A stretch of DNA of 33,685 nucleotides from an uncultured Oscillospiraceae bacterium (lineage in GTDB: Bacteria > Bacillota > Clostridia > Oscillospirales > Oscillospiraceae), in assembly GCA_947626315.1 (NCBI GenBank), contig CANQRQ010000024.1:1-33685 (forward strand), given 5' to 3'. Below the pieces are notes generated by a model. That model was given only the letters and a program-made list of their open reading frames with translations, was not told the origin of the DNA and searched no databases. Numbering within the stretch: position 1 is the first letter of the stretch; each line of letters begins with the position of its first letter. Below, one piece after another: positions 6,716 through 15,407 of this stretch. The translations under genes and the position numbers were made by a program.

Positions 6716-7992
6716 TTTCCGCCCTCCTTTCCGGTGATCACGGCCAGAATCTCCGCCTCGGTATAGTACCGGGCGCTGGTATAGGTCCGCAGCTTGTTGG
6801 AGGAGGTAATAACCGCCTTCTTTTTGCAGAGGGGATTGTTCATGTACATCAGCGGGCAGATATAGCTGAGCACCACGCCGGTGGCCTTCAGCCGCGCCCC
6901 GTAGGGAGAGGCCTCAAAGGCCCGGATGATGGGCACGGGAGCGGTGAACACCGTGGGCACCGCCACTTTTTTCAGGCCGGACGCCTGAAGACCGGTCTCC
7001 ACAGCGTCGGTCCAGTCCTGCAGCTGCTGGAGCGACATATGGGGGCAGCCCACGAAGCACAGCTCCGGCTTGGCGCCGGGGTCCTTCCAGATCACCGGAT
7101 AGCTCCGCTGCACCCGCTCCAGCTCCGCGTCGTCAATGACATAGGTCCGGGCGTCTTCCAGGATCAGCGCCTCGCCCTGCTCCTTGGCCTCCGGGGTGAG
7201 ATTTGCCACATGGTAGAGCCCTACGGCCCCGTTGGACGCGGCGGCGGCCCCCATGTCCTTGAGATAGGCGCAGGCGGCGTCATCCAGCTCGGTGCCCAGC
7301 CAGGGCTCCATGCCCTTGATGTAGGGCACGTCCTCCAGCACCTTCATACCGATGGCGGAGCCCAGCAGCTGGGCCTCCGGCTTCTTTTTGCACCGGACCT
7401 CCACCACCCAGGAGGCCCGGCGGCCCTCGTCGGTCAGAAGGCCGAATTCCGGCACAAAGCCCGCGATGGAGCCCATCAGCTCCAGGATGCCGGAATTCCG
7501 GTTGCAGCGGGCGCCCAGGACGGAGTTGGCATAGATCACGGCGGAGGATTCCGCCCAGGAGAGGATCTCCCCTTTCTCCGGTCGGTTGCCCACCTGGTCC
7601 AGATAACAGGCGCAGGTGTAGCCCTCGTCGCCGGTGACGCCCAGGGTCCGGAGCTGCTCCTCATAGCGCTCCTGCTGGGTGTACATGAACTTTTTGAACA
7701 CGAGCTTGTCCAAAAGGGACGCGGGGACTTTGGGGTCCAGAGGCTTCGGGTCTGCGGTGAACTTCTGCCCCTGGGGGAGGCCGGCGCGGATCAGCTGGTC
7801 GTACAGGTCATAGACCGGGTTCATGACCTTCAGGCCGAAGCTGATCACCGTGTGGCCGTACTTGCTGGTGACGGGGACCATGCGCTGGGCGCCGAAGGTG
7901 TCGCCATACATGACGAGGGTCTTTACAATCTTCGCCATGATGTCGCCCTGGGCGCCGTCCAGCATGGCTTGCTGTTCAGGCGTCAGCTGCAT
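6712..7992 (-). CDS. Aconitase X catalytic (large) subunit
   Basis: 426 aa, matching the large subunit of two-chain aconitase X (formerly DUF521). It starts MQLTPEQQAMLDGAQGDIMA and contains SSAVIYANSVLGARCNRNSG, a stretch carrying one of the family's metal-cluster cysteines, and later CFVGCPHMSLQQLQDW, another conserved cysteine region. The protein should bind an iron-sulfur cluster and dehydrate a hydroxy acid, probably cis-3-hydroxy-L-proline. Three ATG codons and a GTG occur in tandem at the start; I choose the last ATG (7990-7992), which puts AAGGAAG at 8-9 nt and leaves the family's usual first residues. Cytoplasmic; paired with the small subunit through a 4-nt overlap. Confidence 0.9.
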   Translation of the reverse strand: MQLTPEQQAMLDGAQGDIMAKIVKTLVMYGDTFGAQRMVPVTSKYGHTVISFGLKVMNPVYDLYDQLIRAGLPQGQKFTADPKPLDPKVPASLLDKLVFKKFMYTQQERYEEQLRTLGVTGDEGYTCACYLDQVGNRPEKGEILSWAESSAVIYANSVLGARCNRNSGILELMGSIAGFVPEFGLLTDEGRRASWVVEVRCKKKPEAQLLGSAIGMKVLEDVPYIKGMEPWLGTELDDAACAYLKDMGAAAASNGAVGLYHVANLTPEAKEQGEALILEDARTYVIDDAELERVQRSYPVIWKDPGAKPELCFVGCPHMSLQQLQDWTDAVETGLQASGLKKVAVPTVFTAPVPIIRAFEASPYGARLKATGVVLSYICPLMYMNNPLCKKKAVITSSNKLRTYTSARYYTEAEILAVITGKEGGK

Positions 7993-8057
7993 CATCATCA
8001 CTTCCTTATCATCTTTTATAGTATTTCGGTTCAGCCGGACAGGGCTGCTTTGTTATT

Positions 8058-8086
8058 ATTGTAACATCCCCGCCCTGTAAAGTCAA
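8058..8086 (-). promoter_or_regulatory. Promoter of the aconitase X operon
   Basis: On the minus strand TTGACT (8081-8086), a 17-nt spacer and TACAAT (8058-8063). It is divergent from the htpG promoter. Confidence 0.7.
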
Positions 8087-8144
8087 CGAAAGCCGCCGGA
8101 AGGCCCGAAAAATCTTAATAAAGTCATAAGAATTCTGCCAGATG

Positions 8145-8172
8145 TTGAAATTGCGCGGAAATGTGTTATAAT
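8145..8172 (+). promoter_or_regulatory. htpG: htpG promoter
   Basis: TTGAAA (8145-8150), a 16-nt spacer and a consensus TATAAT (8167-8172) lie 44 nt upstream of the ATG. No CIRCE or CtsR-type heat-shock operator is visible around it. Confidence 0.75.
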
Positions 8173-8216
8173 CTATTGATATAAAAACTTTACTTTGAAA
8201 AGAGGTACCGTATCTT

Positions 8217-10127
8217 ATGTCCAAGAAACAGTTCAAGGCCGAGTCCAAGCGGCTCCTTGACCTGATGATCAACTCTATTTACACCAACAAAGAGATCTTC
8301 CTGCGGGAGATCATTTCCAACGCCTCCGACGCCATTGACAAGCTCTGCTACCTGTCTCTGACGGACGATCAGGTGGGCCTGAACCGGGACGATTTCCGGA
8401 TCGACATTCTCCTGGATAAGGACGCGCGGACCATCACCGTCCGGGACAACGGCATCGGCATGAGCGCCGCCGAGGCGGAGGCCAACCTGGGCGTCATCGC
8501 CAAAAGCGGCTCCTACGCCTTCAAGGGCGAGATGGAGGAGGGCAAGGCCGAGGATCTGTCCATCATCGGCCAGTTCGGCGTGGGCTTCTATTCCGCCTTC
8601 ATGGTGTCCGACGAGGTGACGGTGCTCAGCCGCAAATACGGCGAGAGCGAGGGCGTCCAGTGGCAGAGCCGGGGCGCCGACGGCTACACGGTGGGCCCCT
8701 GCGAAAAGGAGACGGTGGGCACCGACGTGATCATGCACCTGAAGGAGGACACGGAGGACGAGGTCTACGGCTCCTATCTGGAGGTCTGGAAGATCAAGGC
8801 CCTGGTCAAGAAATACTCCGACTATGTGCGCTGGCCCATCAAGATGGACGTGCAGCACCAGGAGCGCTTTGAGACCGGAGAGACCGACGACGAGGGCCGG
8901 CCCAAGTACGACTACAAGATGGTCACTGAGAACGAGACCATCAACAGCATGGTGCCCATCTGGCAGCGGAACAAGAACGAGGTCACCGACGACGACTGCA
9001 TCGCCTTTTATAAGGAGAAAAACCGGGACCGGAAGGACCCCTGCGCCCTGGTGCGCATCAGCGCGGAAGGGGCCGTGTCCTACAAGGCGCTGCTTTTTGT
9101 CCCCGGCGAGGAGAATGAAAACGCGTTTTCCGGCGACAATAAGGGAGGGATCACCCTCTACTCCAACGGCGTCATGATCATGGAGAAGTGCGATAAGCTG
9201 GTCCATGACTACTTTGAGTTCGTCAAGGGCGTGGTGGACTCCCCGGATCTGTCCCTGAACATCTCCCGGGAAATCCTCCAGCACGACCGGCAGCTGCGCA
9301 TCATCGGCCAGAATCTGGAAAAGCGCATCAAGGGAGAGCTGGAAAAGCTCATGCGGGACGACCGGCCCAAGTACGAGGAGTTCTTCAAAAACTTCGGCGT
9401 CCATCTGAAAGCGGGCGTCTGCGACGAGTACGGCCGGTACAAGGACTTTCTGCGGGATCTGCTGCTGTTCTACACGGATCAGGACCGGCAGCTCACGTTG
9501 AAGGAGTATGTGGAGAACATGCCCGAGAGCCAGAAGGCCATCTACTATGCCAGCGCGGACACGGTGAAGCACGCCGCCAGCCTGCCCCAGTGCGAGAACG
9601 TGCGCAGCCGGGGCTATGAGCTGATCTACCTGACCAACCCGCTGGACCAGATGGTGCTGGAAGCCCTGCGGGAGCAGGACGGCAAGAGCTTTGTCAACGT
9701 GGTCACCGACGACCTGGGCTTTGAGACCGAAGAAGAGAAGAAGGCGGCCGAGGAGCGGGACATCGAGAACAAGGAACTGCTGGACTATGTGAAGGAGAGC
9801 CTGGGCGGGGCCGTGGTCAAGGCCAAGCTCTCCAACAAGCTGGCCTCCCAGCCCTGCGGCCTGAGCACTGAGGGCGGCATCACCCTGGAGATGGAGCGGT
9901 ACTTCCGCCACGGCCCCAGCGAGGAAATGCGCCTGATCAAGGCCAACCGGGTGCTGGAGCTGAACCCGGAGCACCACGCCTTCCAGGTTTTGCAGGACGC
10001 TTACGCCAACGACAGGGAGAAGGCCGGCAAGCTGGCCCAGGTGCTGCTGACCCTGGCCGAGCTGATGGCCGGGGTGGACGTGGAGGACCCGGCCACCTTC
10101 ACCACCCTGGTGGCGGAGCTGTTTTGA
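8217..10127 (+). CDS. htpG: Molecular chaperone HtpG (Hsp90)
   Basis: 636 aa, the normal length for bacterial Hsp90. The N-terminal GHKL ATPase domain shows NASDAIDKL, DNGIGM and GQFGVGFYSAFMVSDEV. The middle domain has GVVDSPDLSLNISREILQ with the conserved arginine that contacts ATP. The C-terminal dimerisation region ends in a Leu/Ala-rich helix. It is a cytosolic, ATP-driven dimeric chaperone. The ATG at 8217 has AGAGG about 11 nt upstream. It is the first gene of a plus-strand run with hemW, a VanW-family gene and metG, spaced by 54, 11 and 33 nt, so some read-through is likely. Confidence 0.97.
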   Translation: MSKKQFKAESKRLLDLMINSIYTNKEIFLREIISNASDAIDKLCYLSLTDDQVGLNRDDFRIDILLDKDARTITVRDNGIGMSAAEAEANLGVIAKSGSYAFKGEMEEGKAEDLSIIGQFGVGFYSAFMVSDEVTVLSRKYGESEGVQWQSRGADGYTVGPCEKETVGTDVIMHLKEDTEDEVYGSYLEVWKIKALVKKYSDYVRWPIKMDVQHQERFETGETDDEGRPKYDYKMVTENETINSMVPIWQRNKNEVTDDDCIAFYKEKNRDRKDPCALVRISAEGAVSYKALLFVPGEENENAFSGDNKGGITLYSNGVMIMEKCDKLVHDYFEFVKGVVDSPDLSLNISREILQHDRQLRIIGQNLEKRIKGELEKLMRDDRPKYEEFFKNFGVHLKAGVCDEYGRYKDFLRDLLLFYTDQDRQLTLKEYVENMPESQKAIYYASADTVKHAASLPQCENVRSRGYELIYLTNPLDQMVLEALREQDGKSFVNVVTDDLGFETEEEKKAAEERDIENKELLDYVKESLGGAVVKAKLSNKLASQPCGLSTEGGITLEMERYFRHGPSEEMRLIKANRVLELNPEHHAFQVLQDAYANDREKAGKLAQVLLTLAELMAGVDVEDPATFTTLVAELF

Positions 10128-10181
10128 CCGTAGGGCCGCCTGTTCCGGGCGGGAAAGACGAAACGGAGTAAAAAGGTATCT

Positions 10182-11444
10182 ATGAAGAAAAGGCTGGGAA
10201 TTTACATCCATATCCCCTTCTGCGCCAGTAAATGCGGCTACTGCGATTTCTATTCGCTCGCCGGCTGCGATCACATGATGCCCGAGTACCAGGAGGCCCT
10301 GCTGGCCCACCTGGAGGAGTCGGGCCATGCCATCCGCGGCTATGAGGTGGACAGCATTTACTTCGGCGGCGGCACTCCCAGCTTTTACGGGGCGGACCGG
10401 ATCGTGGAGCTTCTGGACGCGCTGAAGCTCAACGGCAACGTCCGGTTGGACTCGGAGGTGACCCTGGAGGCCAACCCGGACAGCATCAGCCTCAACGCCC
10501 TGAAGCTCCTCCGGCAGGAGGGGGTCAACCGCCTGTCCATCGGCGTCCAGGCGGCGGACAACGATCTGCTGAAGCTGATCGGCCGCCGGCACAATTTCCA
10601 GCAGGCCCAGAAGGCCTTTCAGGACGCCCGCCGGGCCGGTTTTGAGAACATCAGCATGGACCTGATCTACGGTCTCCCCAGCCAGACCAAGGGGGACTGG
10701 GCCAGCACCCTGGCCAAGATCGTGGAGATGCACCCGGAGCACATCTCCTGCTACGGGCTGAAGCTGGAGCCGGGCACCCCCATGTACGCGGAGTACGCCG
10801 GTTCCGCCATCCTGCCGGACGACGACGAGCAGGCGGACATGTACTCCTACGCCGCGGAGATGCTGGAGCGCTACGGGTACAAGCACTATGAGGTCTCCAA
10901 CTTCTGCGCGCCGGGCTATGAATCCAGGCACAATCTGAAATACTGGAACCTGGACGACTATATGGGCTTCGGCCCGGGGTCGCACTCCTGCGTGGGCAAT
11001 CTGCGCTACAGTTTTGTAAAGGATCTGAAACGGTACATCTCCGGCGTCAGCCGGAAGGTGAGCATTATCGACGAATACGAACAGGTGGACACTCTGGAGC
11101 GGGCCGTGGAGTACATAATGCTCGGCATGCGTACCTCCAACGGCATCTCCGAGCAGGATTACCGCCTCCGCTGCCAGAGCGACTGGAAGCCCATCCTCCG
11201 GGTGCTGCGGGCCTTCGCCGAAAAGGGCTGGGCCGAACAGACCGGGGACCGCTGGCACTTTACCGTGCCGGGCTTCCTGATCTCCAACACCCTGATCAAC
11301 ATCATGCTGGAGGCCCAGGCCGGCAGCCGGCTGGAAAACATCCCCTGGCTGGAGGAGGAGCCCGTGCCGGAGAAGGATCTGCAGCTGCCCAAGGGCGAGA
11401 CGGAGCTGTTCACGGAGCTCTATGAACAAAAGGTCAACAGTTGA
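10182..11444 (+). CDS. hemW: Radical SAM heme chaperone HemW-like protein
   Basis: 420 aa. The N-terminal radical-SAM cluster motif is C14-ASK-C18-GY-C21 followed by DF. The Phe after the third cysteine separates HemW from true coproporphyrinogen dehydrogenase HemN, which has another Cys there. YFGGGTPS and LSIGVQAADN are further family signatures, and a C-terminal HemN-type domain (about 300-420) is present. Known HemW proteins bind heme and deliver it to haemoproteins; older annotations call them oxygen-independent coproporphyrinogen oxidase. In an organism that may lack heme synthesis, the client is uncertain. It lies 54 nt after htpG and 11 nt before the VanW-family gene. Confidence 0.9.
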   Translation: MKKRLGIYIHIPFCASKCGYCDFYSLAGCDHMMPEYQEALLAHLEESGHAIRGYEVDSIYFGGGTPSFYGADRIVELLDALKLNGNVRLDSEVTLEANPDSISLNALKLLRQEGVNRLSIGVQAADNDLLKLIGRRHNFQQAQKAFQDARRAGFENISMDLIYGLPSQTKGDWASTLAKIVEMHPEHISCYGLKLEPGTPMYAEYAGSAILPDDDEQADMYSYAAEMLERYGYKHYEVSNFCAPGYESRHNLKYWNLDDYMGFGPGSHSCVGNLRYSFVKDLKRYISGVSRKVSIIDEYEQVDTLERAVEYIMLGMRTSNGISEQDYRLRCQSDWKPILRVLRAFAEKGWAEQTGDRWHFTVPGFLISNTLINIMLEAQAGSRLENIPWLEEEPVPEKDLQLPKGETELFTELYEQKVNS

Positions 11445-11455
11445 GGAACTAAGCC

Positions 11456-13351
11456 ATGAGAGAAGAAAACACGGATAAGCGGAGCTCTCCCCGGAGAAGC
11501 GGCGCCCACGCGGCCGCCCCGGAGCGGCCTGTCCGGTCCCGCAAAGCCCCGGCGCGCAGGCCGGAGACCGGCGCGGAGGGCAACCGGGCCGCGCGGCAGG
11601 CGGAGGCGGAGCGGAAGGCCGCCCAGAAAACCGCGAAGGCCGAGGCCCGGGCCGCCAAGAAGGAGGAAAAGGCCCGGCGCGCCGAGCTGGGAAAGGCCCA
11701 GCGGAAGAAGGCCCTCCGCAGGCTCCAGATCGCCGGTTTCTGTCTGCTTTTTCTGGCCATTCTGCTGCTCAGCGGCGGCGCCATCGGCGGGCATGCCGTG
11801 ACCAACAACGGCGTCAACTTCCCCAAGGTGATGATCGGCTCTCTGCCGGTGGGCGGTCTGAGCTATGAGGAGACCCTGGCCGCCCTGGAGGAGAGCGGCT
11901 GGGACGAGGCGGCTGCCGCCGCCCTGCGGGTGACGCTGCCGGCGGACGTCTCCTTTAAGGTGGACCTGTGCGACGCAGGGGCCATGCTCACCAAGGAGGC
12001 CGCCGCTGCCGCCGCCTTCCGCTACGGGCACGACGGCAACTGGTTTTCAAACCTTTTCCGCTATGTGAAAAATACCTTTGTGGCCGTGGACGTGGCCGAG
12101 AACCGGCTGAACCTGGACCAGGACTACATCCGGCAGCGGGCCCAGAGCGGCGTGGATAAATTCCTGCGCAACACCGCCGCCGGGGTTGAGCCCTACACGG
12201 TGGACAAAGAAGCGGAGCAGTTGACCATGGTCAAGGGCGCGGGCGAGCTGGGGATCAACCTGGACGCGCTGTGCTCCCAGATTTCCAGCGCCCTGCTGGA
12301 CGGGGCGAAGACCCTGGATTACACGCAGATCGAGTGCGACCTTCAGATGCCGGACTTTGAAGCCATCCACGCCGAGCTGAGCCGGGAGCCCCAGGACGCC
12401 AGCTTTGCCAACGCGGAGTTTGACGTGATCGACGAGGTGGTGGGCTGCGATTTTGACGTGCAGGAGGCCCAGAACCTCTGGCAGGCGGCCGGACCGGGCG
12501 AGGACATCGCCATCCCTCTGTCCATCACCTATCCGGAGATCACCGGCGAGGAGCTGCGGAGCATGCTGTTCCGGGACCGGCTGGGGTCTCAGACCACCTC
12601 CTACAGCGGCAGCACCGACGCCCGGATCAACAACATCCACCTGGCTGTGAGCAAGATCAACGACGTGGTGCTCATGCCCGGGGAGCAGTTCTCCTACAAC
12701 GAGGTGGTGGGCGAGCGTACCACGGAGGCCGGCTTCCAGGCCGCCGACGCCTATAACGACGGCGAGGTGGTGCAGGAGATCGGCGGCGGCATCTGCCAGG
12801 TTTCCTCCACCCTCTACTGCGCCACGATGTACGCGCAGCTGGAGACGGTGGAGCGCACCAACCACTATTTCAAGGTGGGCTATCTGCCCTACTCCATGGA
12901 CGCCACCGTGAGCTGGGGCGGGCCGGAGTTCATCTTCCGGAACAACCGGGACTATCCGGTGAAGATCGTCGCCTACTGCAACGACGATACCCGGGAGCTG
13001 ACCATCGAGATCTGGGGCACCGACGTGGACGGCACCTATGTGGAGCTGAGCCACGAGACCTATATGATCTATGACGAGGAATATCCGGACGTGGTGATCG
13101 GCTACGCCGTGCAGGGCTACCGGACGGTTTATGACAAGGACGGCAACTACCTGGAAAAGCGGAAGGGGCCCTATGACATTTACCACTTCCACGACTACGA
13201 CATCGCCTGGCCCGAGGAGAAGACCAATCCTCCCGACGAGGGCGGCGGCGACAGCGGCGGGGGCGACGGCAGCGGAGATCTGTATGCGCCCCCCGACCCG
13301 CCGGAGCCGGTGGAGCCGGAGATCCCTCAAGAACCGGATCCTTACGCGTAG
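11456..13351 (+). CDS. VanW-family membrane-anchored cell-wall protein
   Basis: 631 aa. Residues 1-90 are cytoplasmic, extremely rich in Arg, Lys, Ala and Glu, and probably helical or disordered. One membrane segment (about 91-111, QIAGFCLLFLAILLLSGGAI) follows. Two putative peptidoglycan-binding modules cover about 115-330. The VanW domain (about 385-530) includes LMPGEQFSYNEVVGERTTEA and EIGGGICQVSSTLYCA. The tail is rich in Gly, Asp, Pro and Glu. VanW occurs in vancomycin-resistance clusters, but stand-alone proteins of this architecture are common in Clostridia and their activity is not known; there is no resistance cluster here. The ATG has GAGGAAC 6 nt upstream. Confidence 0.88.
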   Translation: MREENTDKRSSPRRSGAHAAAPERPVRSRKAPARRPETGAEGNRAARQAEAERKAAQKTAKAEARAAKKEEKARRAELGKAQRKKALRRLQIAGFCLLFLAILLLSGGAIGGHAVTNNGVNFPKVMIGSLPVGGLSYEETLAALEESGWDEAAAAALRVTLPADVSFKVDLCDAGAMLTKEAAAAAAFRYGHDGNWFSNLFRYVKNTFVAVDVAENRLNLDQDYIRQRAQSGVDKFLRNTAAGVEPYTVDKEAEQLTMVKGAGELGINLDALCSQISSALLDGAKTLDYTQIECDLQMPDFEAIHAELSREPQDASFANAEFDVIDEVVGCDFDVQEAQNLWQAAGPGEDIAIPLSITYPEITGEELRSMLFRDRLGSQTTSYSGSTDARINNIHLAVSKINDVVLMPGEQFSYNEVVGERTTEAGFQAADAYNDGEVVQEIGGGICQVSSTLYCATMYAQLETVERTNHYFKVGYLPYSMDATVSWGGPEFIFRNNRDYPVKIVAYCNDDTRELTIEIWGTDVDGTYVELSHETYMIYDEEYPDVVIGYAVQGYRTVYDKDGNYLEKRKGPYDIYHFHDYDIAWPEEKTNPPDEGGGDSGGGDGSGDLYAPPDPPEPVEPEIPQEPDPYA

Positions 13352-13384
13352 AGATTCATTTTTGCATACAGGAGAGAAGAGATC

Positions 13385-15337
13385 ATGGAAAAGAAGCGCT
13401 TTTACATCACCACCCCCATCTACTACCCCTCGGACAAGCTCCATATCGGGCACACCTACTGCACCGTGGCCACTGACACCATCGCCCGGTACAAGCGGCT
13501 GTGCGGCTATGACGTGATGTTTCTCACCGGCACCGATGAGCACGGCCAGAAGATCGAGGAGAAGGCCCGGGAGGCCGGGATCACGCCCCAGGAATATGTG
13601 GACCGGATCGTGACCGGCAAAGGCGGCGTCCTGGACCTGTGGAAGCTGATGAACATCTCCAACGACCGTTTCATCCGCACCACGGACGACTACCACGTGG
13701 CCGGCATCCAGCGGATCTTCCGGAAGATGTACGAAAAAGGGGACATCTATAAGGGCACCTATAAGGGCAAATACTGCACCCCCTGCGAGAGCTTCTGGAC
13801 CGAGAGCCAGCTGGTGGACGGCAAATGCCCCGACTGCGGCCGGGAGGTCCGGGACGCGGAGGAGGAAGCCTACTTCTTCCGTCTGAGCAAGTACGCCAAG
13901 CCCGTGCAGGAGCTGCTGGAGAGCGGCACCTTCCTGGAGCCCGCCTCCCGGGTCAACGAGATGATCAACAACTTTATCAAGCCCGGCCTGGAGGATCTGT
14001 GCGTCTCCCGCACCAGCTTCAAGTGGGGCATCCCCGTGGACTTTGACCCGGGCCACGTGGTCTACGTCTGGGTGGACGCGCTCTTTAACTACGCCACCGC
14101 CCTGGGCTACATGAACGACCGATACGACGATTTTGACAAATACTGGCCCGTGGTCCACCACATTGTGGGCAAGGAGATCGTCCGGTTCCACTCCATCATC
14201 TGGCCCGCCATGCTCATGAGCGTGGACCTGCCCATGCCTCAGAAGGTCTACGGCCACGGCTGGCTGATCATCGACGGGGGCAAGATGTCCAAATCCAAGG
14301 GCAACGTGGTAGACCCCTATGTGCTGGCGGACAAGTTCGGGGTGGACGCTCTTCGCTTCTTCCTGCTGCGCACCTTCCCCTTCGGCACCGACGGCAACTT
14401 CTCCAACGAGCTGCTGATCAGCACCATCAACACGGACCTGGCCAACGACCTGGGGAACCTGGTGTCCCGCACCACCGCCATGGTGGAGAAGTACTTCGGC
14501 GGGAAGCTGATCCCGGAGCGGGAGGCCGCGGAGGCGGACGGCGAGCTGCTGGGTCTGATCCGCTCCACCAAGGAGCGCTACGCCAAGCAGATGGACGCTT
14601 TCCAGCTCCATGTGGCCCTGGAGGAGGTCTTTAAGCTCATCCAGCGGGCCAACAAGTACATCGACGAGAACGCCCCCTGGGTCCTGGCCAAGGACGAGAG
14701 CAAAAAGCCCCGGCTGGCCACGGTGCTGTACAATCTGCTGGAGGCGCTTCGGGTCAGCCTGATCATGCTCAGCCCCTTCATGCCGGACAGCTGCGCCAGG
14801 GCCTTCGCCCAGATCGGGGCGGAGGGCGAGAGCACCGGCTGGGACAAGGCCGGGGAATACGGCGTGCTGCCCGCGGAGGTGGCGGTGCACAAGGGGGAGA
14901 CCCTCTTCCCCCGGGTGGACGCCGCCAAGATGCTGGCCGAGCTGGAGAGCCACAGCGCCAAGAAGGAGGCTGTCCCCGCCTTCAAGCCCGTGCTGCCGGA
15001 TGTGAGCATCGACGAGTTTGCCAAGTGCGACATGCGGGTTTGCAAGGTGCTCGCCTGCGAGGCGGTGCCCAAGTCTGACAAACTGCTGAAGTTCACCCTG
15101 GACGACGGCAGCGGCAAGCCCCGGCAGATCCTCTCCGGGATTCACAGCTTCTACGAGCCTGAGACCCTGGTGGGCAAGACGGTGGCGGCCATCCTGAACC
15201 TGCCGGCCCGGAAGATGATGGGCCAGCTCTCCGAGGGGATGCTGCTCTCCGCCGTCCGGGAGCTGCCCGACGGGAAAGAGGAGCTGCATCTGATGATCCT
15301 GGACGACGCCGTTCCCGCCGGCGCCCAGCTCTGCTAA
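13385..15337 (+). CDS. metG: Methionyl-tRNA synthetase
   Basis: 650 aa class I enzyme that charges tRNA-Met in the cytosol. The Rossmann-fold signature HIGH is present as H20-IGH, and KMSKS lies at residues 300-304. A single zinc knuckle is formed by C131/C134 and C148/C151 in the connective domain. An anticodon-binding helical domain follows, and residues from about 545 to the end form a Trbp111/EMAP-type tRNA-binding domain (FAKCDMRVCKVLACEAVPKS), which supports dimerisation. Length and domain order are normal for Firmicutes. It ends just before a perfect bidirectional terminator. Confidence 0.97.
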   Translation: MEKKRFYITTPIYYPSDKLHIGHTYCTVATDTIARYKRLCGYDVMFLTGTDEHGQKIEEKAREAGITPQEYVDRIVTGKGGVLDLWKLMNISNDRFIRTTDDYHVAGIQRIFRKMYEKGDIYKGTYKGKYCTPCESFWTESQLVDGKCPDCGREVRDAEEEAYFFRLSKYAKPVQELLESGTFLEPASRVNEMINNFIKPGLEDLCVSRTSFKWGIPVDFDPGHVVYVWVDALFNYATALGYMNDRYDDFDKYWPVVHHIVGKEIVRFHSIIWPAMLMSVDLPMPQKVYGHGWLIIDGGKMSKSKGNVVDPYVLADKFGVDALRFFLLRTFPFGTDGNFSNELLISTINTDLANDLGNLVSRTTAMVEKYFGGKLIPEREAAEADGELLGLIRSTKERYAKQMDAFQLHVALEEVFKLIQRANKYIDENAPWVLAKDESKKPRLATVLYNLLEALRVSLIMLSPFMPDSCARAFAQIGAEGESTGWDKAGEYGVLPAEVAVHKGETLFPRVDAAKMLAELESHSAKKEAVPAFKPVLPDVSIDEFAKCDMRVCKVLACEAVPKSDKLLKFTLDDGSGKPRQILSGIHSFYEPETLVGKTVAAILNLPARKMMGQLSEGMLLSAVRELPDGKEELHLMILDDAVPAGAQLC

Positions 15338-15357
15338 GACCGGACCCATACAGAATA

Positions 15358-15396
15358 TAAAATTTCCCTGAAACCGCGGTTTCAGGGAAATTTTTT
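15358..15396. terminator. Bidirectional terminator between metG and feoB
   Basis: A perfect 34-nt palindrome (arms AAATTTCCCTGAAACC and complement, 15359-15392) has A-rich sequence before and a T-run after, serving both convergent genes. Confidence 0.9.
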
Positions 15397-15407
15397 GTCC
15401 GCTGTTC

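Noticed and set aside
8100-8216. Heat-shock operator upstream of htpG
   Set aside because: No CIRCE repeat (TTAGCACTC-N9-GAGTGCTAA) or CtsR heptad repeat was seen.
8190-11429. Very long minus-strand open frame (over 1000 codons) opposite htpG and hemW
   Set aside because: It is antisense to two clear genes, is full of Leu/Val/His/Gln repeats typical of the complement of GC-rich codons, and has no ribosome site.
12047-15349. Long minus-strand open frame (1100 codons) opposite the VanW-family gene and metG
   Set aside because: Same reason: the complement of GC-rich codons, with no recognisable protein sequence.
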